Part shown: piece by piece, positions 1 through 11,580 of the stretch
Numbering within the stretch: position 1 is the first letter of the stretch
Layout of the letters: each line of letters begins with the position of its first letter
NCBI GenBank assembly: GCA_011109175.1
Contig: RDEW01000022.1
Coordinates: 229,834 to 293,833 of the forward strand
Reading direction: 5' to 3'
From: Dicyema japonicum
Lineage: Eukaryota; Dicyemida; Rhombozoa; Dicyemidae
DNA: 64,000 bases
The notes under the pieces: model-generated
Seen by the model: only the letters and a program-made list of their open reading frames with translations
The model's database searches: none
What the model was told of the DNA's origin: nothing
Program-made: the position numbers and the translations under genes

Positions 1-60
1 GTAAATGACATCCATTCCTAGCAGTTGTGAAAACTCCTCCAGTGGAGTGAAAGATGGCTG
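1..60 (-). mobile_element. Edge fragment of LINE-derived repeat
   Basis: Read on the minus strand, this edge contains a CTCCACTGGAGGAGTTTTC-like stretch followed by CACAACTGC. The same order occurs inside the non-autonomous element at 30570-30605 and its relative at 28650-28690. It is the interior of a copy that runs off the window; no coding capacity is visible. Confidence 0.4.
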
Positions 61-720
61 GATTCGCTGTGTTCTCCTAATTTCTTCCTAAATTCTCAGG
101 AATAGATTATCTGATTATAATGTTGTACCTACAGAAACTCATACTGGTCGAAAACGTTGGAATTCTACTGTCCTCGTGGAATTTCATGAATTAGCCTGAG
201 AAGGTGGCCATGGCAAGTATATACCTAGCCTTTTGACAGTTTAACGTACTAATTAGGTTAATGGTAGTAAGAGATTCCTGCGATATTTCGGATCATATAC
301 CATTCCCTTACACTACTGGTTCATTTCTTTGAGGGATCTCTACACATATTTAGGCTGAGTTGATCTCGGTGTTGAAATGCGTCAGATTCCACCATTGCCT
401 ACTGTTCGACGCCTTTCTCTTACTATAAAATGTTCCTTTCTCGAGAGGAGCCTATAAGGAGCATTTACTTTTCATCAACCCACTAAATCGTTTCTTGGAG
501 GTTTCCATTACATCTAAAAATTGGTCTCTCTATTTAATCCCCAAGGGTTCTCGGTGGACTTCTGAGTGCCCTTGGATGGACTTGTTGCAGTCGGTCACTG
601 TTAAACTAGACACAATTGATTTTTATTTCTAGATAATCAGCTGATGTTATGACTTACCTGGTTCTTACCTATCTACCTCGTATAAGTCTCCTATAACGTC
701 TGTTGATTACTGAAGAACTA
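61..720. other. No gene recognised
   Basis: Both strands are broken by frequent stops and no conserved protein motif or RNA structure was recognised. Probably old repeat-derived sequence. Confidence 0.4.
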
Positions 721-944
721 CAGAAGCGTCAAGATTCAAAGGATTTTGATAAAACCCCAGATGAGTGGAGTGGTCTATTATCGAAGTGGTCGCTTATTAG
801 GATATTATAAATATTATATCTTATCCTCTAACCAGAAGCGTCAAGATTCAAAGGATTTTGATAAAACCCCAGATGAGTGGAGTGGTCTATTATCGAAGTG
901 GTCGCTTATTAGGATATTATAAATATTATATCTTATCCTCTAAC
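721..944. repeat. Exact 112-bp tandem duplication
   Basis: Positions 721-832 and 833-944 are identical over 112 bp by eye, with no spacer. The unit starts CAGAAGCGTCAAG and ends ATCCTCTAAC. 112 is not a multiple of three, so the duplication does not preserve a frame. Identity in otherwise decayed DNA means it is very recent or an assembly artefact. Confidence 0.95.
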
Positions 945-1124
945 AAGGACATACATTTCTTGCCTTAATCTCCAATGATGTTATTGAATAATTAAAAGCT
1001 GGATCAAGACACCTTCGTGAGTGCTGTTGGTTATTTGAACGAATCTCCGAGAGTGAATAGCCAGGCAGTCAGGGGAGCCGCTATATGACCATTTACTCTC
1101 TTTTCTTTCTTAAATAAAATACAT

Positions 1125-1382
1125 TAGTCCAAAAACTGGATAAAATGGATAATGAACTTTCCGAGCATAGTATACTTGTATCTCAGACATGGACAAAAGA
1201 GGAGTTATACAGGGATCAATCTTCAGTCAGCAGCTGTTCGACATTGTCATGACTAGTCCAAAAACTGGATAAAATGGATAATGAACTTTCCGAGCATAGT
1301 ATACTTGTATCTCAGACATGGACAAAAGAGGAGTTATACAGGGATCAATCTTCAGTCAGCAGCTGTTCGACATTGTCATGAC
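1125..1382. repeat. Exact 129-bp tandem duplication over an RT-like motif
   Basis: Positions 1125-1253 and 1254-1382 are identical (129 bp, 43 codons). Each copy encodes on the plus strand KRGVIQGSIFSQQLFDIVM, which resembles the G-V-P-Q-G-S-x-x-S-x-x-L-F block of non-LTR reverse transcriptases. It is the second exact duplication within 700 bp; see 721-944. Confidence 0.9.
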
Positions 1383-1989
1383 ATACTTTCCTATGACATA
1401 CTCTCTACGCACGAGAATATTAATTTACTGAGTAGACACGCTTTTTTAAAGTCAAAAACAATATCCTAAAGACGACTTGCAGTGTAAATAGAAGAGACGT
1501 TCCTCATTGTCTTTTCAAGTGCTATACTGTCTCTGATCTATGGGTCTGGAAAATGATCTTTTCCCCAAGCTAAAGACCGATATTGAGAAAGGCAGTTATA
1601 AAGATTTCCCTTTGGAAAAGACCACTTAACTCTAATAAAAGAAATCACAGAGAACGAATGAAGAATTTCTTACAAGAAAGTCTAACCTTGGACTCGTGTA
1701 ATATGCATCAGTGTGTATAAACAGTATATGTGGAGAAGAAACGGTTGAAGAAACTCCATCTTGTAATACCATTTCTTTTGAAGTCAATTTGTCGATAGGG
1801 TGGTCGGTCAAAGATGAAAGAGCAGATGACGTCACTTCCTTGCACGAATGCTCAGCTTTATCACAGTTATAAATTTTTTCATCCCCCTTTGGACAGAATA
1901 GTGAGCTATTAGACATCATACACGAACGGCAGGGTTTAAGGGATATGGATATTGCCTACCCTAGAATATGGTTCGGACAGCAGAGTTGT

Positions 1990-2274
1990 TCTCGAAAATA
2001 ATATTGTCTGTTCTCTTTGGAGAATAGTGTGCTTGGAGCACTCCTTTTTGATCTGACTGTCGATGATGTCGTATACAATGTGCTTTTTCTATTCAACGTA
2101 TTGTATATGGATGACGTGGAGGCCCTTATGACTCCGTCTTGAATGACCTCCATGTCATTAACATCTTTAAGGAGTCTTTGATTATCAACATCTCTATGTC
2201 CGCCCAAGATTTAGTTTTTGTTGCCGGAGCTTTAAAGATCAGTTTACGGGATAAAGGATCGGGAAGTGGGTGAA
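1990..2274 (+). mobile_element. Reverse transcriptase remnant with YMDD box
   Basis: The plus strand encodes ALLFDLTVDD, then FNVLYMDDVEALM and, after one stop, NDLHVINIFKESLII. A YMDD box followed by an amphipathic helix is typical of the catalytic palm of some non-LTR RTs. The fragment is short and decayed, and it may belong to the same dead copy as the G-V-x-Q-G-S motif at 1.2-1.4 kb. Confidence 0.4.
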
Positions 2275-4380
2275 TTTTAATTTCTTAAGATTTGTTTTGG
2301 CGACGACGGAGAGCTCTTTCCTCGAAGGACTCTCTGCTACACTCTATATCAGAGAAACACAAAGGATTTTAAGGTTGAATCGACGATGCTTAGCATTTCC
2401 TATGCTAAGGATCCTTGATTCACCATGGGTTCTTCCTGCTGAAAAATTGTCTTTCTTACTCTTTGTTCTGAAATACTCGTCATCTTTTATGCACAGGGAC
2501 ATCCTAAACATCATCAACTCAAATCCTTAGTGGAGGGAATTTTTTTATTTAGCTCAACGATCTAGGCTTGAGGCAGTGCAATCTCCGGACCTTTCAAGAT
2601 GATCTAGGCCTCAAATCTTCGGCCGAAATTTCGCTCCTTGCTTTTCTTTTTTCATGTGCTTCATGTGTTTGCCTTTCGTCGAGATTTTTCTCAACATTTT
2701 AAGATCTTTTCTTGAAAATTTATCTCTAACTAGTGACGTAGCCGATTTATTAGGGATAGATTTTGTAGTGGGTGAACAATTGAGAAATGATAATATAAAC
2801 TTTCGTGTATTAATCTCAAACTTGGAATGCTGGCAGATGCAATTACATGGCAGATGGAATAATCATCTTTTTCGCTGCTGGGAATCACCTATTATGGAAT
2901 GTAACGTATATGAACAACTTCGCTTCAAATAACCTCCTTCAGAGTGTTGCCAATACCAGTTGAGCTCTGGGTAGGTGAAATATTGAAGTGCTGAAAGTAT
3001 GCTAACCTTTTGGTGAGCATAATGAAAGCTATGGTACTTATAGCACCGCATGGGTAGGACACACACTTTATTTTAGAGTAAGGTCACGCAGTTATTTTAA
3101 CTAAACGTGGAAAAGGGGATAAAGTACGTTCTTAACTTTTTCTATTTGTTGGGTGTGAGCCCTTGTAAACAATCTGATACCGAGTTAAATATCACTGATT
3201 ATGACGTCTCTTGTCAAACCAAGAACCATCATATGTGGGTTGGACTTTCTGTCGGGATGGACAGCAACAAGAATCGAACATTCGGATTTTTTCCAAGATT
3301 TGAACACTGCGCAATACTCATGGCCATAATAATATTAACTATCAGTATCAGAGGTGATCTTCAGAGTTCTTTCAATTTTGAGTTGGACAAGGTTCGAAGT
3401 GGAATTTTCTGTTTCCTATGTCTCCCGAGTCTGTAACCTAGTCAATGCTTACTCAAAAAAAGGAAGATGAAGTTTCCATAAATCATGAAGCTAATTTTAC
3501 ATTTCGTTCAATACAATAGAATAAACTTATTAGAATATATGCGACTTACGAATCTTTCCGAAGTCAAAGGCAAGCCCACTTAGAACCAAGATGTGGGTAC
3601 GTCAATACGTAACAGTTACAAAAATTCACAAGAAATTATCAATGGAAAATATAATGGTGTTATTTGGTGCCATCCTATCTTTAGACATGTGAACCAACTG
3701 ACGCTGAGTTAATACCATCAGGACAGGGAAGATAAAACAGAATCCTCCACCCTTGTTGTCAGTGGTGAATTGAACTTATATAAATATTATTATTGTTAGG
3801 TATTTAGCAAAACCACTTACATTCATGTTGTGTCGTCCATGTTCAAGTTTATCAGTGTTTTGAGAGTAACGGATTCAAACTCGGAACGTTGGAGAATCTG
3901 ATGTCTTTCGAATTGCTCATTTATTCACTCGTTATGGATACATGTTCCCTCTCTCAGATTCAATCTTGAAATTTCAAAGTGTTACAAATTCTTGGACCAC
4001 TCACCCAGACATAGATATCATATCATCCCACTCATTCAGAAAGACTTATGGGAGCGTATAGTAATCGTGGTAGGCATTTGAAGAGGTAGTTATCCATATG
4101 GTTAGTTTTAGTTGAGTAATTAACTAATATTTAACAAGTCAGATGGATAAATTCTTTTAAAGAATCATCATTAACACAACTCTCCATTAATATTTAATGA
4201 CACTTACCCTCTCAATTACCATTCATGGTTTATGCATCTTACTTCCCAGTTGAAAATCGTGGCACATAATCAGTTTCCTTAGTTGGAAAGACTGCCCATA
4301 TAACAATAATAAACATTCCATAAAAAAGCGATTCAGCCAATTAAATAAATTAAATACATTAAAATCAAACAATAACAACA
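2275..4380. other. Unassigned stretch, only short open frames
   Basis: Open frames at 2654-2932 and 3107-3436 (plus) and 2863-3066 (minus) are about 70-110 codons long. I recognise no domain in them. No tRNA or clear repeat end was seen. Confidence 0.35.
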
Positions 4381-4381
4381 A

Positions 4382-5380
4382 TCCTTTAATAACTTCAATT
4401 GGACGAAATTCGATGCACTTTTTACAAATATACATGTGTCCACTACTTCGGAAACGTCGTAAATTGACTGGGAAGCCTCTTCCATCGTCAATTTGGGGTA
4501 GGCCAGTCTGTTAGATTTTACCTTCTGTCTTATTACTTCCAACAGATCTTCATCATCTCGCTTTCGCTCGGGAAAGAGCCCTTCCAGCTCGGTGATACGT
4601 GATTCCTAATGTCTCAGAAAACCCTACGTCTGTCCCAGTCAGCACATAACTGCACGTGCCCATCGTCCTGGGCTAGCCATTCAACTACAAATATAAACTC
4701 TAGCAAACTTGGTAATCAACAGGGATCATAGGATGATGAGGCGGAAAGGGTCGGGCTGATCCCTTCCGATAGACCAGAAGCTGCACCCGTCTCCCATCAA
4801 CCACATGTTCCTCCATTTTAGCGATGTTATGCGAGACGTCATATACCACGTGCATGTCCTACACTTCTGGGAAGTATCAAACTGTTTGTAGAGATCTTCA
4901 AATGACTGAAAACAAAACCTGCCGCATAAGAAAGGTCATCGATGATTGGTTCATCAAGGAATAGTTGGCCGCTGCAGCCATCGCCTTTAAATAATTATGG
5001 CCTTCTTCTGAACAGATTCTTGCACATGGCAATTGCGGGTCAATCATATCAATCTGGTCTATTCTCATAGATTTATCCACTTGAACCAGAGCATCTTGGT
5101 TGAATCAAATAACTAACCAGTAGAGAGTTGGTGATCCAGTCTTCGACTTCCAATGTGGATCATCACATAGGGCTTACTCTGTCGAACCCCATCTTGAGGA
5201 AGAAAATTTGTCGAAATTTAATCCACTACTTGGATCTCCGCATAGTGATTTCCCACACCCAAAGTAGCTAGCTGAGGAAGACCTCTTTTCTAGTCCTTGA
5301 AACTGACTTTGGAAAGGTCCGCCTGTAGGATGAGACTGTACTCCTCAAAATGCTTCTTATCCTCAAAATGCTTCTTATCC
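4382..5380 (-). pseudogene. RTCB: RtcB tRNA-splicing ligase pseudogene (3' half)
   Basis: Minus-strand translation follows animal RtcB, the GTP-dependent 3'-phosphate RNA ligase of tRNA splicing, almost to its C-terminus. Recognisable blocks are [98 protein letters not shown] and EFRPIEVIKG. It is dead: in-frame stops interrupt VSFKD*KRGLPQ and QVVD*IS, several frameshifts follow, the conserved SGSRGLGHQ reads IGSRRLDHQ, and the terminal stop is lost. A 23-nt GT-AG intron is still visible before DALVQ, so this is a decayed gene copy, not a processed cDNA. The 5' half is not found upstream, where LINE-A sequence lies. Confidence 0.85.
5342..5377. repeat. 18-bp direct repeat, two copies
   Basis: TCCTCAAAATGCTTCTTA occurs twice in tandem (5342-5359 and 5360-5377). 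On the minus strand it duplicates the six codons DKKHFE inside the RtcB pseudogene, where the family has one copy. Confidence 0.9.
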
Positions 5381-5559
5381 AATCCTAGTTTCGTCCGATT
5401 TCACTGACGCGCAATCCTTTATTGGCGTTAGAAAAATTAGTTTTTTTGACGATTATTCCCGAATTGCCAGGGCCATCTTCCAACATAGTATTCGAATATA
5501 AAGATCTACCACAACGCTCTTGTCAACTCTATCTCAAATTATTATGGACGGCTTTAATG

Positions 5560-5960
5560 ATCTAGGACCCCATATGGAGCACGACGGTGATTTCGATCAA
5601 CGTTCAAAAGGGTTTTTATTCTGTCTCAGTGACACACCTAACAAAAAATTTTGATACTAATATTCACCATAATCTAAAACTCTGGTTAGAAAACTTCCTG
5701 TCAGGAGGGCATGGAAGAGTATTCGTGGAAAACAGCAGGTAGATATCATAAATGATATCAAATGAAGTCCTACAGAGTTCCCTACATTTTGTTTAATTTA
5801 TTTTTTCATGACGTTCACCGAATTGAGGATTCCAACATTCTTGTTGTATGCAGACGATTTTATCACTGCCTCTAGGAACGCGTGCCTCTCCCTGGCGATC
5901 GCAGTAGTTTAGGCACACTCTCTAGCTTCACTCTATTCACATCGGATTGTTTCAGTTCTA
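5560..5960 (+). mobile_element. LINE-A RT fragment (degraded)
   Basis: The plus strand encodes LKLWLENFLSGGHGRVFVEN, then after stops and frame changes FLLYADDFITASRNA, the palm-domain YADD box. The order matches the better-preserved LINE-A copy at 37.9-39.2 kb. No 3' end is visible. Confidence 0.6.
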
Positions 5961-7840
5961 GCTCCTCCTGGGATATGTGCTTATAGCCATTTCAATCCTA
6001 ATATCTTATGATGTCGTACAACAAACTAATTAACCTTACAAGGGCCTCAGACCAACTCCTAACGAAAAGACTAGAGGTTGAATATCCTCAATGTAATTGC
6101 TAGGAAAAGCACATAACACCATAAGACTATTGAATATGCTTGTGCCATTTGGAGGTTCGCACTCTGCGTCAACGATTAACAAATCAGCTTATTCTCAAGA
6201 GGTCTACGCTCCAGTATCTGTTCTCTCCGATGGCTCGTAGACACAAATTCATGTACATTTTTAGTTCAGGTTTTGTCTTTTGCCCGAGGTGGGATTTTTC
6301 TGTTTGTTCTTAGGAGATTAGTGAATGTTCTCTGCATGTGTGTAGTTAGTAGATTCAAGTAATAGGAACCTCTAATCAAATGTATCCAATCCCCAAGATC
6401 ACATAATCAGAGACTTTTTAATATCGAACAAATCCACCCAAAACTATTAAAAAAATCATCATCCAGTCCTAATAGATATATGAACCTTTTCAGTTGAGCG
6501 GGAAATAGCGAATGATTTTTTTTCGTCCACCTTGGCACTGGGATAACTGGAAGAGATGGATGCATGAATAGAATTACTGGATTATTCTATAATGCTATAA
6601 CTCATGTTTTTTGTTGTTTAAAGTATTAATGGAATTCTTAAAATGTTATTTTTTGATCAATGAAAAGCATAAAAATCCTAAAATTACGATAAAGCCAATA
6701 CTATCTTAGAACCCAGAGCATAGTTACTTGACGATCCTCGTTATGAATTTTTGTATATCCGATATTTTCAAATCCATCAATTCGTCCATTAACCTAATAA
6801 AACGAATTGAAACTAAATGTCAAGTCCATCTTGAGAAGATTAAGTCATTTTGTGTGATAGACGTACCTCACCCCCTAAACTATTCGATAAAGTCAAAATA
6901 AGAGCGACGACGTTGATCAATTTCTTTAACTATTTCTGTCAATGGCGTCAGTTTGAAGGACCGCGGTAATGAGCGTTCACGTGGTCAGAAGACGTTCATA
7001 CGCTCTCCCTTATATACGAACGTTCCTAAGACAACGATGCTGTCCTACAAGGTGTGTGCTTCCACGTGTTTGGCGTTTATTAGCATGCATTATATCTACA
7101 ATAATGAATGTTTGACATTCGGATTATATTACGTGCATTCAATTCATCACAATTGTTCGGAAAATCGGTAAAACGCGTGTTTTAGGCGTTTATTAAGGAA
7201 TGGGAGATGTTCAATCAGATTGTAGATAGTTCTAAGGACTTTGGAGACAACATTGAAGGTATTCTGAAATAGGCAAAAATAGGATAATTTACCTGAATTT
7301 TACTCCTGTTTGAAATTGGAGAATGAGGACTGAGGAAACGTGTTTATACCAGTTCACAGCGTGAAAATGAGTCCCCCAACCTCAAGAAAATCTCATCCTA
7401 CCAAAAATGCTTACTAATTCAAGCACTTAGACCTGACCTCTTCAACTGCCTTCAGTGGATTTGTCTTTCTTCCATCCGTTTAACTTACAAAATATTTCAG
7501 GGATCCCTGATTTATCTTCTTGCATTATGAATGTTAGCGAAATATATAAGCTGAGGAATGAATAAATAGTTCCTTTTGAATAACGTAGAGTTAATGACGC
7601 CATCAGAGGGAAGGATGAGAAATTTTCAACCAATTAGATACATGACACCATATGGCGCGAAACGACTTCAAAATTAATGAGTGCTCCCTTAATTTGTCAG
7701 TGGGGTTTGACCTTATCGGCAGCAGTTAGATTTGAGTCTCAAGCACTTTTTTTCTTACGTTAAAAATCTAATAACAAATAAAGCGAAAATTTTGTTGTAG
7801 ACGTTTAATCGATCCATATGGATATCATCCACTGTCGTGC
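5961..7840. other. No secure gene
   Basis: Short frames only, for example 6953-7171 (72 codons). Around 7360-7440 the plus strand encodes a ten-odd residue stretch reminiscent of the dynein heavy-chain C-terminal region, but too little to call. Confidence 0.3.
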
Positions 7841-7849
7841 AGGTTGAGC

Positions 7850-8460
7850 TATTTCAACCTGACTTTGAATAACGCACTTCCATCTGCTGGCCACCACTGC
7901 TTTTTGGAGTCAACCGATTTCATTATAAACTATGGCAAACACCCCGACGGGACGACAAAATTACCTTTTGCTAGTGGTAGGGATGATAACATTCCTGGTT
8001 CGAAACACTACATGTATCGTTTGATACATGCTCCCTGAAAATTTGGGCGCTTTAGTCGCGGACCCATTCATGCTTCGAAGCAAGCCAAAAAATTTAAAAG
8101 AAGGAACTTCGAAGTATTTCGAGGATAATTTGTTTGTCCCATTTACTGTTGAAACGTTATTATTCCTTGGCCCACAAGAGGGAGATCTAGTCCGTCGGAT
8201 CGGCTCAATGATTCAAAGGGATTCACACGAGGATGGATATAATGATATTAAGAATCAATCCTACTGCCATAATTATCGAAATTTGATTTGTCTAAAGACG
8301 GATGCCGAAAACATAATTATAAATAAGTCGGATGGAAGCGTTGTATATTACAGAACTACAGAAACAAACTCTATACAGAATGGTTACTCGTGTAGTTTGA
8401 TCCCTGATGATAAAAGAAGAGATTTGGATAATAAGATCAAGTACTCGGAATAAGGACTAC
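7850..8460 (+). mobile_element. LINE-B C-terminal region
   Basis: Two overlapping plus-strand frames (7844-8038 and 8028-8453) encode KHPDGTTKLPFASGR and then ENLGALVADPFML, FVPFTVETLLFLGPQEGDL and VRRIGSMIQRDS. The H/R-P-D-G block followed by the V-P-x-x-V-E-T block is the far C-terminus of the PHD-RT element family seen at 14.5, 39.5 and 44.6 kb. A one-base frameshift near 8030 separates the halves. Confidence 0.6.
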
Positions 8461-8819
8461 TAATACTGGATGATGAGTTTATCACTCTATTAGAGATAGA
8501 GAGGGTAGTCAGAGAATTCAAAGCAAATGTGTCTGGTTATGACGACATAGACATGATGTTTTTCACCGAGAGACTGAATATATTGTTTGGTGTTTACGAC
8601 CTTATAGTCTATTGATCTTCTAAGTTGTAATGTTCGGCATTAATCTTTCCGTCAGCTATTGAAGCGTAATAACCGACTAATGTCAAGTCTTTGATGATAC
8701 AAAAATTTTCACAAATCGATTGAGAAAACAATGGACACATCGTATATTAAGCGCAACTAATTCAAATATCAAGTATTGAATTGCTTCTTCGTTACGTTGC
8801 CATTCTGAGAGGTAAGCTC

Positions 8820-9603
8820 CATTCATTATTATTATTATAACCCCGGGAACACAGGAAAGAGGAAAAAGTTATCGTCTAATTAAGTGATCCCGGTGTCAGT
8901 GCGTCCTCCTTTGTTTCGACTTTGTCTCCAATCTTTTATGATCGTCCAAAAGAGGGAAGGTTTGATCTCAAATTTGCGAGCATACTTCTGGTAGGCGAGA
9001 AACTCTTTTTCAAGGGGGCTACCGGAAGATCACACGATTTTCAAAAATTTTTGTTGTTCGTCACCGAGATGTTCCATAACTTTTTTTTATGGAGACGTTC
9101 CTTATTTGTGACGTAGGCGTCATTGGTTTTGTATGACCTCTAATTTGTTCTGCGTGGATATTGACAATGGTGTACGCCGTATATGCATGTTCCATTGTCG
9201 GTAGAATATACTGTTTGTATAATAATTTGAGATGAGAAAGTGAAGATATTGGAGATGTAGCAAAGGTCTTGAGGATCCCTATCTTTATTTGAACTCTTGA
9301 AATTGTTGTGTCCACATGATGTGTGAACGTCATCAACGGGTCATATGTAGCTCCAAGGATTGATGGGTTCTTATTAACTGGGATAAGCTCTCCATTCCAA
9401 GTTAATTTAGGATCGAAGGATGTATGTTTCCTGTAGGATGAGATAATCGCAGTGCTCGACTTACCAGGGGATATTTTCATGTGGTTTTTGAGAAACCATG
9501 GGTTCATAATGTCGAGGGTCCCCTGAACCCTTCGTGCAGCTTCTTTATGGTCTTGGTGTCTTGCTGCGACAATGAGATCGTCGGCAAAAGACAGAAGGAT
9601 GGT
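8820..9603 (-). mobile_element. LINE-A RT fragment with 3' end
   Basis: The minus strand encodes LLSFADDLIVAARHQD (YADD-box equivalent), WFLKNHMKISPGKSS, then SILGATYDPLMTFTHHV and LLYKQYILPTMEHAY, the usual order of palm and thumb blocks. The 3' end is intact: a stem (8884-8893 with 8843-8852, CCGGGATCAC with GTGTTCCCGG) followed by (AATAAT)n on the minus strand. The 5' side stops abruptly at 9603, consistent with 5' truncation. Confidence 0.75.
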
Positions 9604-10720
9604 TAATTCTCGTTAAATTTATTAATTCTCGATAAATTTTGAATAATCTAAATTTATTTATAAAAATTTTTGCATAAGATGGCGAACCTTTTAATAAATT
9701 AATATATTATATGACGCATGTTTGTCATTTCGTTGTGTTGGTTATTTTTTCTTTATTTAATCTATTTTTTCTCCTATATTGTCATATTTTTTATTCAATT
9801 ATATATACATTATTCGATTTATCAAATACTGTCGAAGGCTGTTATCAAAATATATAATCTATTGCTTGATAACATATAAATATGGATTATTCTCCACTAT
9901 TTGATTTTTCGGTTTTGAATTTAATTTTTCATTTTTATCAAGGCTTGTTCTATTTTAGTGAAAAATATATTTTAATTTATTTTTATCACTATTTTTGATA
10001 TTTTTTGAAGAAAATGTTGTAATATTTTCTCATTGAAGCCTAAAATTCCATATTCCCAGCAATATTTTGTCGAATTAGAATTTTTGTTCAACGAGTCCAC
10101 CCATGAACCATTTTAGATGGAGTCTAGCGGTACCCACTTCCATTTGTAACCATTTAGTACTACCCCACATTCTATAATAGTTTGTATGATATTAGAACCT
10201 TTCCATATGATGTGTATGGGCACCAGTACTCAGGTCAATTTATTATTACAAGAGAAAATTAAATACTTATGCTTCCCTGACATATTTGTACATAAAGACA
10301 CTGAATCAATCTTTATAATTATATATTCGTCAAAGTCCCTTCATTTGAATATGTTTCATTAATGCTCTTCAAATATATATCAACCAATAAGTCATCTGAT
10401 CGTTTGTGACAAAAGTTATCAAAATATTGTCTTTAATATTTAGGTAACCACGAATAAGCTTATTTCCGCAGTATATCTATTGTTTTTCAGTATGTACATA
10501 AAATATATTGAATATCATTGAAACAGACAATAAATTGAATATTTTTCAAAATTATTTTTCCCTATTGACAAAAAATATATTTGTTATTATAATATGTGTG
10601 TCCATTCATGTGAGTTATAGAAAAAATTTTATTTTATCCAAATTTGAGCCATCCATATAAATATGGATTATTCTCTACTGGTGTTTGATTTTTCTCAATA
10701 CTGGTGACATGGGTTGTCTC
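9604..10720. other. AT-rich spacer
   Basis: Very AT-rich sequence (runs such as TTATTTATAAAAATTTTTG) without an open frame over 60 codons. No structured RNA or repeat end was recognised. Confidence 0.5.
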
Positions 10721-10724
10721 CATT

Positions 10725-11092
10725 CTATTGTGTCTCGACTGAATTATACGTAAAGTCCCCCAGTTTTATGTATGTGTCCAAAATCATTGATCTCCTCCTG
10801 AAACCGTTGATTCGATCCTCCACAATCCTGCTAATTGACACTAGCAGTTTGTCTTTGTCCTTGCTTAGACAGTCTCTCAGTTTTTTGTTTAAAAGAGCTT
10901 TTTGAAGTCTTATTTCTCTTTGACCCCTTTCATCAGCTTTGGTGTCATCAATATGTTTAAGCACATGCTTTTTTGGAAGCAATACAATCATTCATACCTG
11001 TTTTTGTTACCTTTGGGAAACTTGTTGATTTTGGCATCAATAGCCTTCATCCTCAGCTCTGTCGCCTTAGTCAATCTCACGGAAGATAACAT
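10725..11092 (-). CDS. Hypothetical basic coiled-coil-like protein
   Basis: Not recognised. The minus strand offers an ATG at 11092 followed by VRLTKATELRMKAIDAKINK, and a second open block (10725-10991) with KADERGQREIRLQKALLNKK, LRDCLSKDKDKLLVSISRIV and a stop at 10725. Both are rich in K, R, E and L and look helical. The blocks are in different frames; a GT at 10997 could start an intron of about 30 nt, but the frame is then off by one. Frame 11287-11472 just upstream may be an earlier exon. Confidence 0.35.
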
Positions 11093-11286
11093 TGAATGTG
11101 CTCAAACTTAAACTTATGGTAAAACTAGCTAAAGTAGGAATGTGCAGGGACATGGGGAAGCTCCTAACGGGGGAATTAAATGTTTGTTCAGTCTCGAGGT
11201 TTTTTTTCTTGTGTGCACTGCGACTAGAAATGGTTTTGGTCAAATAGTTTTGGTGTTTGCTTTTATTTCTAGCCAATTATTTAGTT

Positions 11287-11472
11287 TTATTCTTCTATTG
11301 TCGATTTTTTGACATGATTAATAAACGAACCTTCTACGACGGAATCCTCCACGTATTCTGAGAGGTCACCATTTTCGTTGTAATGTTGCGTCCTTTGGAC
11401 AATTCTCATTTTTCTATTTCTTTCAGATGTTTTCAATACTTGGTTCTGCTTGTATATATATGTTGCAGTCAA
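11287..11472 (-). CDS. Hypothetical exon overlapping a terminal repeat
   Basis: A 61-codon minus-strand frame contains NQVLKTSERNRKMRIVQRTQ and NGDLSEYVEDSVVEG. Its composition is protein-like but I recognise no family. It begins inside the left inverted repeat of the element at 11451-12999, so either a gene was captured or the repeat landed at a gene start. Confidence 0.25.
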   Translation of the reverse strand: MTATYIYKQNQVLKTSERNRKMRIVQRTQHYNENGDLSEYVEDSVVEGSFINHVKKSTIEE

Positions 11473-11580
11473 TTTGTGTAATCCTTTGTGTAATCAATCA
11501 ATTAATGAAATGACTAAGAATTTCAGTCAATTCACGAAATTACTAAAAAATGATTCAGTAATTTCATGAATTGTCTGGAC

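Noticed and set aside
1131-1382. Plus-strand frame reading VQKLDKMDNELSEHSILVSQ in both tandem units
   Set aside because: Another frame of the same DNA matches an RT motif (GVIQGS...), so this is taken as a shadow frame.
7360-7440. Dynein heavy-chain-like stretch (SYQKCLLIQALRPDLFN)
   Set aside because: Only one short motif fits; flanking sequence does not continue the family under any micro-intron model I tried.
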